Both the position numbers and the translations under genes were made by a program. From the IMG/VR virus record IMGVR_UViG_3300048997_000278, positions 1-23,840 of that record: a stretch of 23,840 bases of DNA; one strand, 5' to 3'. Below are positions 13,408 through 20,504 of this stretch, in pieces. The notes under the pieces are model-generated. The model was not told where the DNA came from. It did not search any database and saw only the letters and a program-made list of their open reading frames with translations. Within the stretch, counting starts at the first letter, position 1, and every line of letters begins with the position of its first letter. The stretch comes from a virus.

Positions 13408-14668
13408 TCGCGCCGCCTCCGTTGTCGATTGGTGGGGATGCCGGCGCCGGCGTCGTGCCGAGCTCGACGGTCGCGCCTTGCATGAAAAGCTCGTCGGCCT
13501 TGGGATTCGGGTGGTCGGGCAGTCCCTCGGACCGGCGGGCTTCCTGGGGCGTCCGGATCGCGCCCTGGACTGACCGTGCCAGGCCCTCCATGCGCGTCTT
13601 GAAGTCGCCGCGCAGGAGGGTGTCGAGGTCGTGGCGCACGTAGCGCCGGCCGTTCATCTGCCCGAACAGCTTGAGGTTGCACTCCTGCTCGAGCGCGCTG
13701 CACCAGTGGCTGACCGTATGCTTGACGAGCTGCAGGTCCTGCTGCTCGGCGTTCGAATAAGTGAGTTTCGACAGATCCTGGATGAAAACCGGCGGAACGC
13801 CGAGGCCCCGCGCGATTTCCTCGTTTTGAAGGCGCCGCGCTTCCGTCATCTGGCCCTTGGCCGGGTCGTAGCCGATCTGCGTGAGCTTGTGGTCCGGCGG
13901 CATCGAGAAGAACGGCTTGCCGCTGTCCTTCGCGTCCTTGATCGCGAGCTCAACGTCGCCCGCACGGCGCTTCAGGGCGTCAGGTCCTTGTGGAATTGGC
14001 CCCTCGAGCGCGAGCGGCGGGACGCCGCCACCGGCGAAGAAGTTGCAGCCATATTCCTGCATCGCGAGCGCCAGCTGCAGTGCCTTCTCGCCGATCGTGA
14101 TCGGGCTCAGCACGTTGACCATGTTGGTGGCCAGCATGAAGGGCACGTCGATGACGTCGGCCGCGCCGAAGGTCTTGCCCGGCAGCGGCTCTCCAGTGGA
14201 GCTCGTGACGGTGTAGGTCTTGTGCCCGAACTGATCCATGGTCACCCGGACGGCGGGCACGTTCATTGGCCAGATCTCGTAGGGCTGCCCGTTCAGCCGC
14301 AGGATCGCGAAGAGCCCGCGCCCGTGGATGAACAGATTCTGCCAGAAGAAGACCCTGGCGCCATAGCTCGACCATTCGGGGTTGGGGGCGTCGCGAACCA
14401 GCACCTGCAGGCGGCCGCTGATCTTCTCCGGACCCTTCTTCGTCTCGCGAAAGGCTTCGAAGGTCGGGGTCGCCAGGGTCCGCGCAAGAAAGTTCACGCT
14501 CGCCGCGAAAGCCGGCACCCGAAGCGCGCTTTGCACCGTGACCGACGGGAGCCGGAGACCGTCCACGCCAAAGAAGGCGAGCACCTCCTCCCGAGTGGCA
14601 TTCTGCGTGATCTGGACCGCGCGATGCTCGGCGCGCGCGCGGTTGATGTCGAAGCCCAGCAGCCTCAC
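13385..14668 (-). CDS. Portal protein, HK97 family
   Basis: The protein has 427 residues from GTG at 14668, which overlaps the terminase stop as GTGA; upstream in-frame sequence is terminase shadow. Landmarks of HK97-type portals are 'VPAFAASVNFLARTLATPTFEAF' near the start, 'FFWQNLFIHGRGLFAILRLNGQPYEIWPMNVPAVRV', 'DVIDVPFM' and the stem/crown region 'EARRLQNEEIARGLGVPPVFIQDLSKLTYSNAEQQDLQLV' (broken here for length). It ends with a flexible Gly/Pro/Asn-rich tail 'PASPPIDNGGGANAEGNQG'. It forms the dodecameric vertex channel for DNA. The order TerL-portal-protease-capsid is standard. Confidence 0.95.
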   Translation of the reverse strand: MRLLGFDINRARAEHRAVQITQNATREEVLAFFGVDGLRLPSVTVQSALRVPAFAASVNFLARTLATPTFEAFRETKKGPEKISGRLQVLVRDAPNPEWSSYGARVFFWQNLFIHGRGLFAILRLNGQPYEIWPMNVPAVRVTMDQFGHKTYTVTSSTGEPLPGKTFGAADVIDVPFMLATNMVNVLSPITIGEKALQLALAMQEYGCNFFAGGGVPPLALEGPIPQGPDALKRRAGDVELAIKDAKDSGKPFFSMPPDHKLTQIGYDPAKGQMTEARRLQNEEIARGLGVPPVFIQDLSKLTYSNAEQQDLQLVKHTVSHWCSALEQECNLKLFGQMNGRRYVRHDLDTLLRGDFKTRMEGLARSVQGAIRTPQEARRSEGLPDHPNPKADELFMQGATVELGTTPAPASPPIDNGGGANAEGNQG

Positions 14669-16410
14669 GCGGTCACCAGCTTGTAATTCGGGTCGTCCCA
14701 GGGCGAAGTCGCCACAGCTTCCTCCTCGCCCTTCATCGCCACTCCGAGCGCGCTGATCAGCGCGACCGGACTGTCGATCTTCGCCTCTTCGCGAGGCTTG
14801 TTGGGGTAGACGTTGTCCTTCTTGTCGACCGCCGCGACGACGTTCGACATCTCCCATTCCATCACCGGGCAGCCGCCGTGGGCGATCGTCCGCGCCTTGG
14901 TCAGCGCGTCGAGCTCCTTCATCGGCTCGGAGAAGTTGAGCACGACCGGGCGGTACTCGACGACCGGGAAGCCCTCCTTCACCATCGTGGTCACCATCAT
15001 GGTGGCCTGGTGAGGGTCGTAGGCGACCATCTCGAGCTGGAAGTGCCCGCGGAGCTCGCGGAGCGTCTCCAGGATCTCGTCATAGTCGATGATGTCACCG
15101 TCGGTGACATTGAGCAGGCCCTGCGCGTCCCAGGCTGCGTAGGCCGGGACCAGCTGCACCCGAGCCGACGGCACGAAGTAGAAGCCGATCCGGATGTACG
15201 GATCCTCGCGCGTCGCTTTCGCGCCGATCGGCAGGATCAGCAGCTCGAGCGCCGCGATGTCGACCTTCGACGCAAGGTCGAGACCGGCGATGCAGCGGCG
15301 GCCGCGAAGCCGCTCGAGCAATGCCGCGTCGACGCCTTTGATCGGGATCGTCGGATCATGGCAGCGGCGCCAGGCTTCGACGTCGAACCAGGCTGCCTTG
15401 GCGGCGACCCACAGGTTCAGGTGCTTGGTCTTGAACACGCCGGCCTTGCGCGGCATCGCGATCGCGTCGCGCTGCCGGGCGAGGAGGAAGTCGCCGGAGA
15501 CCGAGATGTCGTAATTCGGGTTGGCCTTGCGCAGAGCGGCTTCCGACTTCCAGTCGTCGCCCTCGTCGATGGTGTACTCGAGGAAGAAGGTCTCGTCGGC
15601 GATCGGCGGCCCGCCGGTTTGCGCAAGCTTGTTTCGTTCGTCCTGGACCCGGGCGTAACACGGGCCCGCCAGATTATCGCCGGCGGTGGTGATCAGCACC
15701 TGGAGGGGCTGCTGGCGCGCGCCCATGCCGGTCTGCATCGTGTCGACCTGGCCGTCGTCGTTATGCTCGTGATATTCGTCGTGGAGCGAGCAGCTCGGGC
15801 TCTGCCCGTCGCCCGGATCTCCGGTGATCGTCTCGAATTTGCTCTCGTCGTCGACCCGCACCAGCGACCGGGCGTTGACGTCGACGCCGAACTTCGCGCG
15901 CAGCGCCGGCGTCCGCAGCGCCATCAGGCGCGCCGGCCCGAAGACCTCCCACGCCTGCTTCTCGTTGGTCGCGCCCGAATAGATCTCGGCGCCGAACTCG
16001 CCGTCGGCGCACAGCATGTAGAGCCCGATACCCGCCGACAGCGCCGACTTGCCGTTCTTTCTCGGCACGATGATGAACAGCACCCGGAAGCGCCGCAGGC
16101 CATCGGCCTTGCGCAGCCACCCGAATGTGCAGGCGAGCGCGAAGACCTGCCACGGCTCGAGCCGGATCGTTTCCTTCGCCCGGGCCCATTTGCCCTTCGA
16201 GTGCGGCAGCCGCTCGATGAACCGGCAGACTCGCGACGCCTTGTCGACGTCGAACCGGAACGGAAAAGCCCGCCGCTTCTGGAGCTTGAGCTCCTTCAGG
16301 AAACGCTTCGCCTGCAGCCGGATCGACTTGCACGCGGGAATCACCCCGCTGGTTACGTCGCGCGCATAGCCTTCCGCGATCGCGGCGTACGGCCGCGCTT
16401 CGATCGACAC
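14665..16410 (-). CDS. Terminase large subunit
   Basis: The protein has 581 residues, from GTG 16410. The ATPase part has a Walker A-like 'IVPRKNGKS' (about 114-122), the adenine-binding 'LEPWQ' (85-88) just before it, and Walker B 'SCSLHDEYHEH' with Asp211-Glu212. The nuclease part has acidic residues in 'GLDLASKVD' (Asp378, Asp384), 'AYDPHQA' (Asp465) and 'KIDSPVALISAL' (Asp546), the usual RNase H-like metal ligands. It drives packaging and cuts the concatemer. The start has only a weak AGGCGA site; an ATG at 16412 is out of frame. The next gene overlaps its stop. Confidence 0.95.
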   Translation of the reverse strand: MSIEARPYAAIAEGYARDVTSGVIPACKSIRLQAKRFLKELKLQKRRAFPFRFDVDKASRVCRFIERLPHSKGKWARAKETIRLEPWQVFALACTFGWLRKADGLRRFRVLFIIVPRKNGKSALSAGIGLYMLCADGEFGAEIYSGATNEKQAWEVFGPARLMALRTPALRAKFGVDVNARSLVRVDDESKFETITGDPGDGQSPSCSLHDEYHEHNDDGQVDTMQTGMGARQQPLQVLITTAGDNLAGPCYARVQDERNKLAQTGGPPIADETFFLEYTIDEGDDWKSEAALRKANPNYDISVSGDFLLARQRDAIAMPRKAGVFKTKHLNLWVAAKAAWFDVEAWRRCHDPTIPIKGVDAALLERLRGRRCIAGLDLASKVDIAALELLILPIGAKATREDPYIRIGFYFVPSARVQLVPAYAAWDAQGLLNVTDGDIIDYDEILETLRELRGHFQLEMVAYDPHQATMMVTTMVKEGFPVVEYRPVVLNFSEPMKELDALTKARTIAHGGCPVMEWEMSNVVAAVDKKDNVYPNKPREEAKIDSPVALISALGVAMKGEEEAVATSPWDDPNYKLVTA

Positions 16411-16416
16411 ATTCGC

Positions 16417-16665
16417 CTATGCCGGGCTGACGCTGATCGTCGCCGTCGTGACGTTGTAGCTGCCCGGGCCCATGCACAGATGCCCGTGCCCGGAGATGTT
16501 CACGGGAACGTCGGGCCCCTGCGCCAGGTCGTTCACCAAGCCGTCAATCCCGGCAGCGATGTAGCTCTTGACGCAATCAGGCAGATACGGGTCGGCTTCG
16601 ATTGCCTGCTTTGCCTCTGACGCCGGCACGCCGCTGAAGTTATTGGGATTGATCGACCAGGACAC
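16417..16665 (-). CDS. Small hypothetical protein between terminase subunits
   Basis: The protein has 82 residues from GTG at 16665 with a strong GAGGAG site 7 bases upstream (MSWSINPNNFSGVPASEAKQ...). An upstream extension of the frame would run into TerS. 'DPYLPDCVKSYIAAGIDGLVNDLA' is helical; 'VNISGHGHLCMGPGSYNVTTATISVSPA' is beta-like and contains a His-x-His-x-Cys run. Small proteins opening 'MSWSI' next to terminase genes are common in phages, but I know no assigned function. The gene sits 11 bases after TerS and 6 bases before TerL. Confidence 0.7.
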   Translation of the reverse strand: MSWSINPNNFSGVPASEAKQAIEADPYLPDCVKSYIAAGIDGLVNDLAQGPDVPVNISGHGHLCMGPGSYNVTTATISVSPA

Positions 16666-16676
16666 ATTGCTTCTCC

Positions 16677-17177
16677 TCAGAATTCGTCGAAGGCCCCGGC
16701 CTGCGGCTTGTGTCCGCTGGCGATCCGCAACGCGGCCGATGGGTTGAGCATCAGCTCGCCGATCAGCGACTGCGCGTGGCGCAGCGCGTCGGACAGCATC
16801 GCGATCTCGGGCCTGGCGCGGACCATTCGGCCGCCGGCCGCGGTGCGCGTCTCGTAGGTATCGCCCTCGGTCTCGATGACCGCCTGGAACCGCTGGACCT
16901 GCTCGAGCCGCTGGGCGAGCAGCGCGACGCACTGCGCATATTCCGGCGCCGCCCGTCCCTGCTTCTCGAGCAGGCCGGCGAGATCGCCGAAGATCAGCTG
17001 AGCCAGGTCCGACAGGTGCATGGGGCACACCATCGGCTCGACGCCATTGCCCGCCGGTACCGGCAGCTGCGCCGCCGGCGGTGGATCGCGATCCTTGCGG
17101 AGCGTGCCCGCGAGTTTCTTTAACTCCGGCGCCTTGCGCTTCCGCCCGGCGTTGGGCCGGGGACCACCTCGGGCCAT
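16677..17177 (-). CDS. Terminase small subunit, P27 family
   Basis: The protein has 166 residues. The opening 'MARGGPRPNAGRKRKAPELKKLAGTLRKDR' is the hallmark of P27-type small terminases (RGG.P.....LK.L.GT.R..R), followed by 'PVPAGNGVEPMVCPMHLSDLA..IF.DLA.LL' and helical sequence to 'SLIGELMLNPSAALRI'. The small subunit recognises the packaging site and hands it to TerL. It is just upstream of TerL and downstream of an HNH gene, the order found in cos-type packaging modules. The ribosome binding site is weak. Confidence 0.9.
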   Translation of the reverse strand: MARGGPRPNAGRKRKAPELKKLAGTLRKDRDPPPAAQLPVPAGNGVEPMVCPMHLSDLAQLIFGDLAGLLEKQGRAAPEYAQCVALLAQRLEQVQRFQAVIETEGDTYETRTAAGGRMVRARPEIAMLSDALRHAQSLIGELMLNPSAALRIASGHKPQAGAFDEF

Positions 17178-17180
17178 TCG

Positions 17181-17444
17181 CTAACGCCAGCGCGCCGCGA
17201 CTCGGCCGACCAAAGTCTCCTCGAGGACGACCCCTTTGCGCATCGCCATGGTGATCGGGCCGGTCCGGTGCCGCTTGTAGGCGAGCGCTCGGACCCAGCC
17301 TTCGTCGATGTTGTAGGCCACCGGGGAAAAGACGCTCTTGCCGTCGACGCGGATCAGGACTCGGTCGATGATCCTGGCGAGGACCGGATCGTAGTCCGGA
17401 TCGCTCGCCCGGGTTGAGCCGAAGCGGGGGATGGTCAGAGCCAT
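17181..17444 (-). CDS. Hypothetical protein upstream of terminase
   Basis: The protein has 87 residues (MALTIPRFGSTRASDPDYDP...), starting at ATG 17444 with a GGAGGG site. It has alternating hydrophobics ('VLARIIDRVLIRVDGKSVFSPVAYNIDEGWVRALAY') and a basic end 'VGRVAARWR'. It stops 3 bases before TerS. It could aid packaging, but I recognise no family. The frame upstream of the chosen start is non-genic. Confidence 0.65.
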   Translation of the reverse strand: MALTIPRFGSTRASDPDYDPVLARIIDRVLIRVDGKSVFSPVAYNIDEGWVRALAYKRHRTGPITMAMRKGVVLEETLVGRVAARWR

Positions 17445-17554
17445 TGTTCCCTCCGCTGCAGTTTTACCCTTTGAATTCGACCGCGAAAAAATTTGGGTGC
17501 ACAGCCGGTGTCCGCCAGGGCCGGCGCCGACTTTTACCCACCCCCCCCGGTGGG
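17445..17554. other. Non-coding gap with C8 hairpin, candidate packaging-site region
   Basis: The 110-base gap between the HNH and 87-aa genes holds an A6 tract (17487-17493 region), a GC palindromic stretch around GGCCGGCGCC and an ACCCACC/GGTGGGT hairpin (17536-17542 with 17549-17555) whose loop is a run of C. The total C tract is 8 bases (17541-17548). In HNH-terminase phages the cos site lies near this position, so it is a reasonable candidate; the cut site cannot be read from one sequence. The hairpin has no T-run and is probably not a terminator. Confidence 0.4.
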
Positions 17555-17875
17555 TCAGCCGGCGGCGGCCCGTCTCGCGGCAGCAGCCTCGATCGCGGTC
17601 TTCGCCTTGTGGCAGGGCTTGCACAGCGCCTGCTTGTTCGCGCGCGCTTCAGTGCCGCCCAGGCTGAGCGGGACGATGTGGTCAACCTCTTCGCTGGGCG
17701 TGACGATGTCGACCTCGTCGCATCGCCGGCACGTCGGCTCCTCGGCGAGGATCCGTGCGCGCTCTCGCTGCCCGGCGCGTCCGCGCAGTCGTGTGTCGGT
17801 GTACTTGGTGGGCCGCACCCATGCCTGGCGCGGCGCCCGCTTGACGAATGCGAACCGCGGCGGTTGCGTCGGCAT
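17555..17875 (-). CDS. HNH endonuclease (terminase-associated)
   Basis: The protein has 106 residues with a complete HNH nuclease motif: zinc Cys pair C49/C52 ('CRRC'), 'EEVDHIVPLSLGG' with Asp65-His66, Asn80 in 'EARANKQALC', Cys85/Cys88 and His89 ('CKPCHK'). Proteins of this type next to TerS/TerL are known to help terminase cleave cos ends in HK97-like phages (Kala and co-workers). It is preceded by a 71-aa unknown gene (1 base gap) and followed by a C-rich hairpin gap. The N-terminus is basic (PPRFAFVKRAPRQAWVRPTKY). Confidence 0.9.
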   Translation of the reverse strand: MPTQPPRFAFVKRAPRQAWVRPTKYTDTRLRGRAGQRERARILAEEPTCRRCDEVDIVTPSEEVDHIVPLSLGGTEARANKQALCKPCHKAKTAIEAAAARRAAAG

Positions 17876-17876
17876 G

Positions 17877-18092
17877 TCAGTCGATCGTCACGCCGAGATC
17901 GCGCAGCCGTGCTTCGATGTCCTCGATCGTCCGCCTGAGTTCGAGCCGGATTGACCGCGACACCATGTCGACGAATGGGCGGTTCTGGTACTCGCCGTTG
18001 ATCGAGACCTCGATGCGCTTGTCGAGCAGGCCGAGCAGATGGGCTCGCCGGTTGATCAGCGGCTCGGCCCGCAGCCAGCTGCTGACGCGCAC
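17877..18092 (-). CDS. Small hypothetical helical protein
   Basis: The protein has 71 residues, from GTG at 18092 (MRVSSWLRAEPLINRRAHLL...). It contains 'LDKRIEVSINGEYQNRPFVDMVSRSIRLELRRTIEDIEARLRDLGVTID', largely a charged helix that could be a coiled coil. It begins 13 bases after the Gam-like gene and ends 1 base before the HNH ATG. Not recognised. The start has a modest upstream GAGG; the gene is supported mainly by its tight fit between neighbours. Confidence 0.6.
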   Translation of the reverse strand: MRVSSWLRAEPLINRRAHLLGLLDKRIEVSINGEYQNRPFVDMVSRSIRLELRRTIEDIEARLRDLGVTID

Positions 18093-18105
18093 GTCGCCGC
18101 CAGCC

Positions 18106-18621
18106 TCAGCCAGCGATGGTGCGGTCCTGCTGCACCCTTTCGATGTAGAACGCGTCCACGCCTAGCTTGATCGAGAAGCCCAGCGCGGCAATGCCGGCAC
18201 CTGTCTTGCCGCCGACCTCGAGCAGCTTGAGCGTGGGGATACGATCGAGGGCTACTTTCAGCCTGGTCGTGTGTCTCCGATAGGGCGATTTGAACAGCGC
18301 GAGCGCAGCCTGATCATCGGTTTCGAAGCTGTGGGTGAGGCTGTCCCGGGACTTCTTGGTCCCGATGATGCACCCGCCGAGCTGCACCGATTTCTTGCCG
18401 CCGGCGATAAGCGGCGCCGCATGCGGCCACCAGCTCTCAACGGCCGCCGCGATCGCGGTCCTGCGTTCGAGCATCGGCGTCGCGGCCGCGTCGGCGCGCT
18501 GGTTCGCCGAAGCGATCGCTTTCGCGCGCTCCTCTTCGACCAGCGCAATGCGCCCGTCGAGATCGGCATATTCCTCTAGCAGCTTGGTTGCGGCCGCCTG
18601 CGACTTGGGAATCGCGGTCAT
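18106..18621 (-). CDS. Host-nuclease inhibitor Gam-like protein
   Basis: The protein has 171 residues from ATG 18621, overlapping the previous stop as ATGA. The N-terminal half is a coiled coil ('ATKLLEEYADLDGRIALVEEERAKAIASANQRADAAATPMLERRTAIAAAVESWW' split), followed by 'GGKKSVQLGGCIIGTKKSRDSLTHSF', matching the Gam core of a helix pair followed by KT..L..G..G.R. Gam dimers bind double-stranded DNA ends and block host exonucleases such as RecBCD/AddAB, protecting linear phage DNA. The rest, 'TLKLLEVGGKTGAGIAALGFSIKLGVDAFYIE', is beta-like. Mu-type Gam is the closest remembered family; I did not compare it by alignment. Confidence 0.75.
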   Translation of the reverse strand: MTAIPKSQAAATKLLEEYADLDGRIALVEEERAKAIASANQRADAAATPMLERRTAIAAAVESWWPHAAPLIAGGKKSVQLGGCIIGTKKSRDSLTHSFETDDQAALALFKSPYRRHTTRLKVALDRIPTLKLLEVGGKTGAGIAALGFSIKLGVDAFYIERVQQDRTIAG

Positions 18622-18752
18622 TGCCGTGTTTCCCGGGCGCGGCGCGCGGCGAGCTCGCTGAGGTCGCGTTCGACCTCCTCGAGCCAGTTCCGGCTGACAG
18701 TAATGACGTCCTTCTCGGCGAGCTTGCGTCGCACCTGCTGGAGGTCGACCAT
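18618..18752 (-). CDS. Small (44 aa) helical protein
   Basis: The ORF runs from ATG 18752 (MVDLQQVRRKLAEKDVITVS...) for 44 residues and ends in an ATGA overlap with the Gam gene. It is a single highly charged helix, probably coiled coil. It lies 2 bases after the 51-aa ORF stop. The longer frame upstream of this start continues through non-genic terminator sequence. Its function is unknown; support is the coupling on both sides. Confidence 0.6.
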   Translation of the reverse strand: MVDLQQVRRKLAEKDVITVSRNWLEEVERDLSELAARRARETRQ

Positions 18753-18754
18753 CG

Positions 18755-18910
18755 CTACCACCAAGCCTTGCCATCGCGGATCCACAACGGTGGATGCTCG
18801 GCAGCCGGCTCGGCGCTTGGCCGCTCGCGTGTCGCTTGAATTGAGGGGCGCCCGCAGGCCGGACCAGAGGCGGCGCGGGCGCCCAGCGGCGGCACGGATG
18901 AGTGGAACAT
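18755..18910 (-). CDS. Small (51 aa) phage protein
   Basis: The ORF runs from ATG 18910 (MFHSSVPPLGARAASGPACG...) to a TAG. A strong GGGAGG ribosome binding site sits 6 bases before the start. The middle is low-complexity Pro/Ala/Arg, but the end reads 'PPLWIRDGKAWW', a hydrophobic motif I have seen on small phage proteins. It follows a terminator plus a palindromic hairpin in its leader, and couples closely to the 44-aa ORF. It starts the Gam/HNH transcript as judged from the sequence. Function unknown. Confidence 0.6.
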   Translation of the reverse strand: MFHSSVPPLGARAASGPACGRPSIQATRERPSAEPAAEHPPLWIRDGKAWW

Positions 18911-18925
18911 CGGCACCTCCCGCTT

Positions 18926-18943
18926 CACGCCGCAAGCGGCGTG
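18926..18943. other. Perfect palindromic hairpin in the 51-aa gene leader
   Basis: CACGCCGC-AA-GCGGCGTG, 18 bases, symmetric. On the minus strand it lies between the 18950-18981 terminator and the GGGAGG site of the 51-aa gene. It could be an operator for a dimeric regulator or an RNA stem controlling translation; which is not decidable here. Confidence 0.55.
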
Positions 18944-18949
18944 GATGAC

Positions 18950-18981
18950 AAAAAGCCCGCGGGGGGAAATCCGCGGGCTTT
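18950..18981 (-). terminator. Intrinsic terminator at end of the regulator operon
   Basis: On the minus strand an 11-bp perfect stem (AAAGCCCGCGG with CCGCGGGCTTT, 18952-18962 and 18971-18981), 8-base loop, followed by a five-T run. It lies about 108 bases past the stop of the 81-aa gene. It can end transcription coming from the wHTH/212-aa/81-aa genes. The 106-base gap 18982-19088 between gene and terminator holds no recognisable gene. Confidence 0.8.
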
Positions 18982-19088
18982 CGTGGAACCAACGGTGCGG
19001 GGCCGGCGCCTTGTGGGCGGCGGGCGCAACTGTGGAGGGGTCGGTTTGGCCCGTTTCGTGGCCGCTGCGCAGTCCTTTTCTCGTTACC

Positions 19089-19334
19089 TTAACGGAATTC
19101 GGAACGCTCCACGACCGCGCGCCCGATCGCCACCATCTGGTCGAAGTTGGGCGGCAGGCTCGTCCGCACCGCCTCGAGCAGCCGACGCATCTGCCCGAAG
19201 GTGATCAGCGGCAACCGGTCGGTTCGCGCTTCCCACAGGAACGCCTCGTCGACGGCTTTGCCATCGTCGCTGATCGCGAAGGTCAGCAGCAGCTCGTGGA
19301 TCGCGGCGCACGGCTCGCACGGCGTCCGGTTCAT
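19089..19334 (-). CDS. Hypothetical 81-aa protein
   Basis: It begins ATG at 19334 in an ATGA overlap with the 212-aa gene. The protein reads MNRTPCEPCAAIHELLLTFA with a CxxC pair (Cys6, Cys9), then 'DGKAVDEAFLWEARTDRLPLITFGQMRRLLEAVRTSLPPNFDQMVAIGRAVVERSEFR', which is helical and compact. The CxxC could bind a metal. It is the last gene before the 18950-18981 terminator. I do not recognise the family; location beside a putative regulator suggests a regulatory or partner role but nothing more. Confidence 0.65.
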   Translation of the reverse strand: MNRTPCEPCAAIHELLLTFAISDDGKAVDEAFLWEARTDRLPLITFGQMRRLLEAVRTSLPPNFDQMVAIGRAVVERSEFR

Positions 19335-19969
19335 GCCGCAAGCCGCGCATGGGCCCGCGCCAGGTCCCTCTCGTCGACTTGCTTGAACGCCCGGCCGAGG
19401 ACCTCCGGCCAAAGGTCGAGCGCATGCAGCAGTAGTCGGCGGGCTCGCCGATTGTGCATCCGGTAGCGCTTGGCGACGACGGTGAATCCCACCGGCTCCC
19501 CGACCAGCATGTCGAGCACCGGCGCCGGGCAGGGCAGCTGCTGTCGCCACTCGGTGTAGGCGACCTCGCGCCGCACCTGACCGAGCCGCTCGAAGAAGCC
19601 GCCGTCGCCGCCGCCGTTGTCGACCCGGGTCTCAAGGCTGGCGCTGCGCACCGCGACGTCGCGGCCGATGCGCTCGGCGACCAGCGCGATCTCGACCGCG
19701 GCGGCGAGTTGCTCGGCGTCGAGCGTTCCCGATTTATAGAGCTGGACGAGCGCGCCCTGGTTGCGCCGTGAGGCCTGCTCGTGCGTCTCGGGCGTACCCT
19801 CGTTCTTGTGCTTCCACCGGTCGACGAGCTCGGCACGCGCCTTGCGCAGCGCTCGCTCGGCCGACGCGATCTCAGGGTGAAGCCTTGCCCAGGCGGTCCT
19901 GATCTCGGCCCGCCGCTCGTCGAGCTGGCGCTGCAGATCGCGCGCCTGCCCGGCCTTTGTTCTCCCCAT
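19331..19969 (-). CDS. Coiled-coil protein with C-terminal HTH-like segment (possible late regulator)
   Basis: The protein has 212 residues from ATG 19969 (GGAG 9 bases upstream). The N-terminal 110 residues are strongly charged helices ('RDLQRQLDERRAEIRTAWARLHPE...'). The C-terminal part (about 158-192, 'EPVGFTVVAKRYRMHNRRARRLLLHALDLWPEVLG') reads like a DNA-binding helix-turn-helix of the sigma/antiterminator type (V..RY..HNRRARR.L..AL..W). It overlaps the upstream wHTH gene by 98 bases and the 81-aa gene by 4. A role as activator or antiterminator of the late operon is an inference from position and HTH-like pattern. Confidence 0.7.
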   Translation of the reverse strand: MGRTKAGQARDLQRQLDERRAEIRTAWARLHPEIASAERALRKARAELVDRWKHKNEGTPETHEQASRRNQGALVQLYKSGTLDAEQLAAAVEIALVAERIGRDVAVRSASLETRVDNGGGDGGFFERLGQVRREVAYTEWRQQLPCPAPVLDMLVGEPVGFTVVAKRYRMHNRRARRLLLHALDLWPEVLGRAFKQVDERDLARAHARLAA

Positions 19970-20429
19970 GCTTCCCCGCTCCGGTCGCCTCGTCCGGATC
20001 ATGGTCGAGGTCGACCAGCGGCGGCAGTCCCTTTTCCGTTAACGTCGCGACCAGCGCATCCGCGACATGGTCGAGCTCGACGACGGGCGGCTGCAGCACG
20101 TTGCCGCCGGCGGCGATCGTCCATCCGGACCGCGCCAGGCGCACCAGCACGTCGGCCTCGCTCAGCTCCTCGGTGCGGTCGATGAGCCGGATCCCGCGCG
20201 TCTTGCCAGCGGTCACCTCGAGCATTCGCTCGTCGGCCAGCTGGTGGACCAGGTCGTACGCCCGCTTGTTGCTGACGCCGAGCTCGGCGGCGAGCTCGCC
20301 GAGCGTCGGCGACTGGCCCCAACTCGCGAAATAGCGCTTGATGAAGTCGTGCGCGAGCAGCTTGCGGCTCGACATGGTGCGGGTCAGCCGCGGCGCGCCG
20401 TCGCCCTGCTCGATCCGGTCAACGCCCAC
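19872..20429 (-). CDS. LexA-like winged-helix DNA-binding protein, no peptidase domain
   Basis: The protein has 185 residues from GTG 20429, chosen because GGAGG lies 7 bases upstream; the internal ATG at codon 19 has no such site. Residues about 21-84 carry a winged helix strikingly like LexA's N-terminus ('HDFIKRYFASWGQSPTLGELAAELGVSNKRAYDLVHQLADERMLEV' and the wing 'TAGKTRGIRL'). No S24 Ser/Lys dyad follows; the rest has 'LQPPVVELDHVADALVATLTEKG' and a low-complexity basic tail overlapping the next gene. It probably regulates phage or host SOS-type promoters; target unknown. Confidence 0.75.
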   Translation of the reverse strand: MGVDRIEQGDGAPRLTRTMSSRKLLAHDFIKRYFASWGQSPTLGELAAELGVSNKRAYDLVHQLADERMLEVTAGKTRGIRLIDRTEELSEADVLVRLARSGWTIAAGGNVLQPPVVELDHVADALVATLTEKGLPPLVDLDHDPDEATGAGKHGENKGRAGARSAAPARRAAGRDQDRLGKASP

Positions 20430-20504
20430 TCCCGCACCTCCGTCACCCCGCGCGCAATGTAATGCAGGAGCGATGAACGGAGAAGCTACGCGGGAAGCAG
20501 GTCG

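Noticed and set aside
14878-16620. 580-aa plus-strand open frame opposite terminase
   Set aside because: Complement of the conserved large terminase, rich in Arg/Asp/Val as expected for a GC-skewed antisense frame.
17536-17555. C8 hairpin as a terminator or G-quadruplex
   Set aside because: No T-run follows on the minus strand, and only three G-tracts can be formed.
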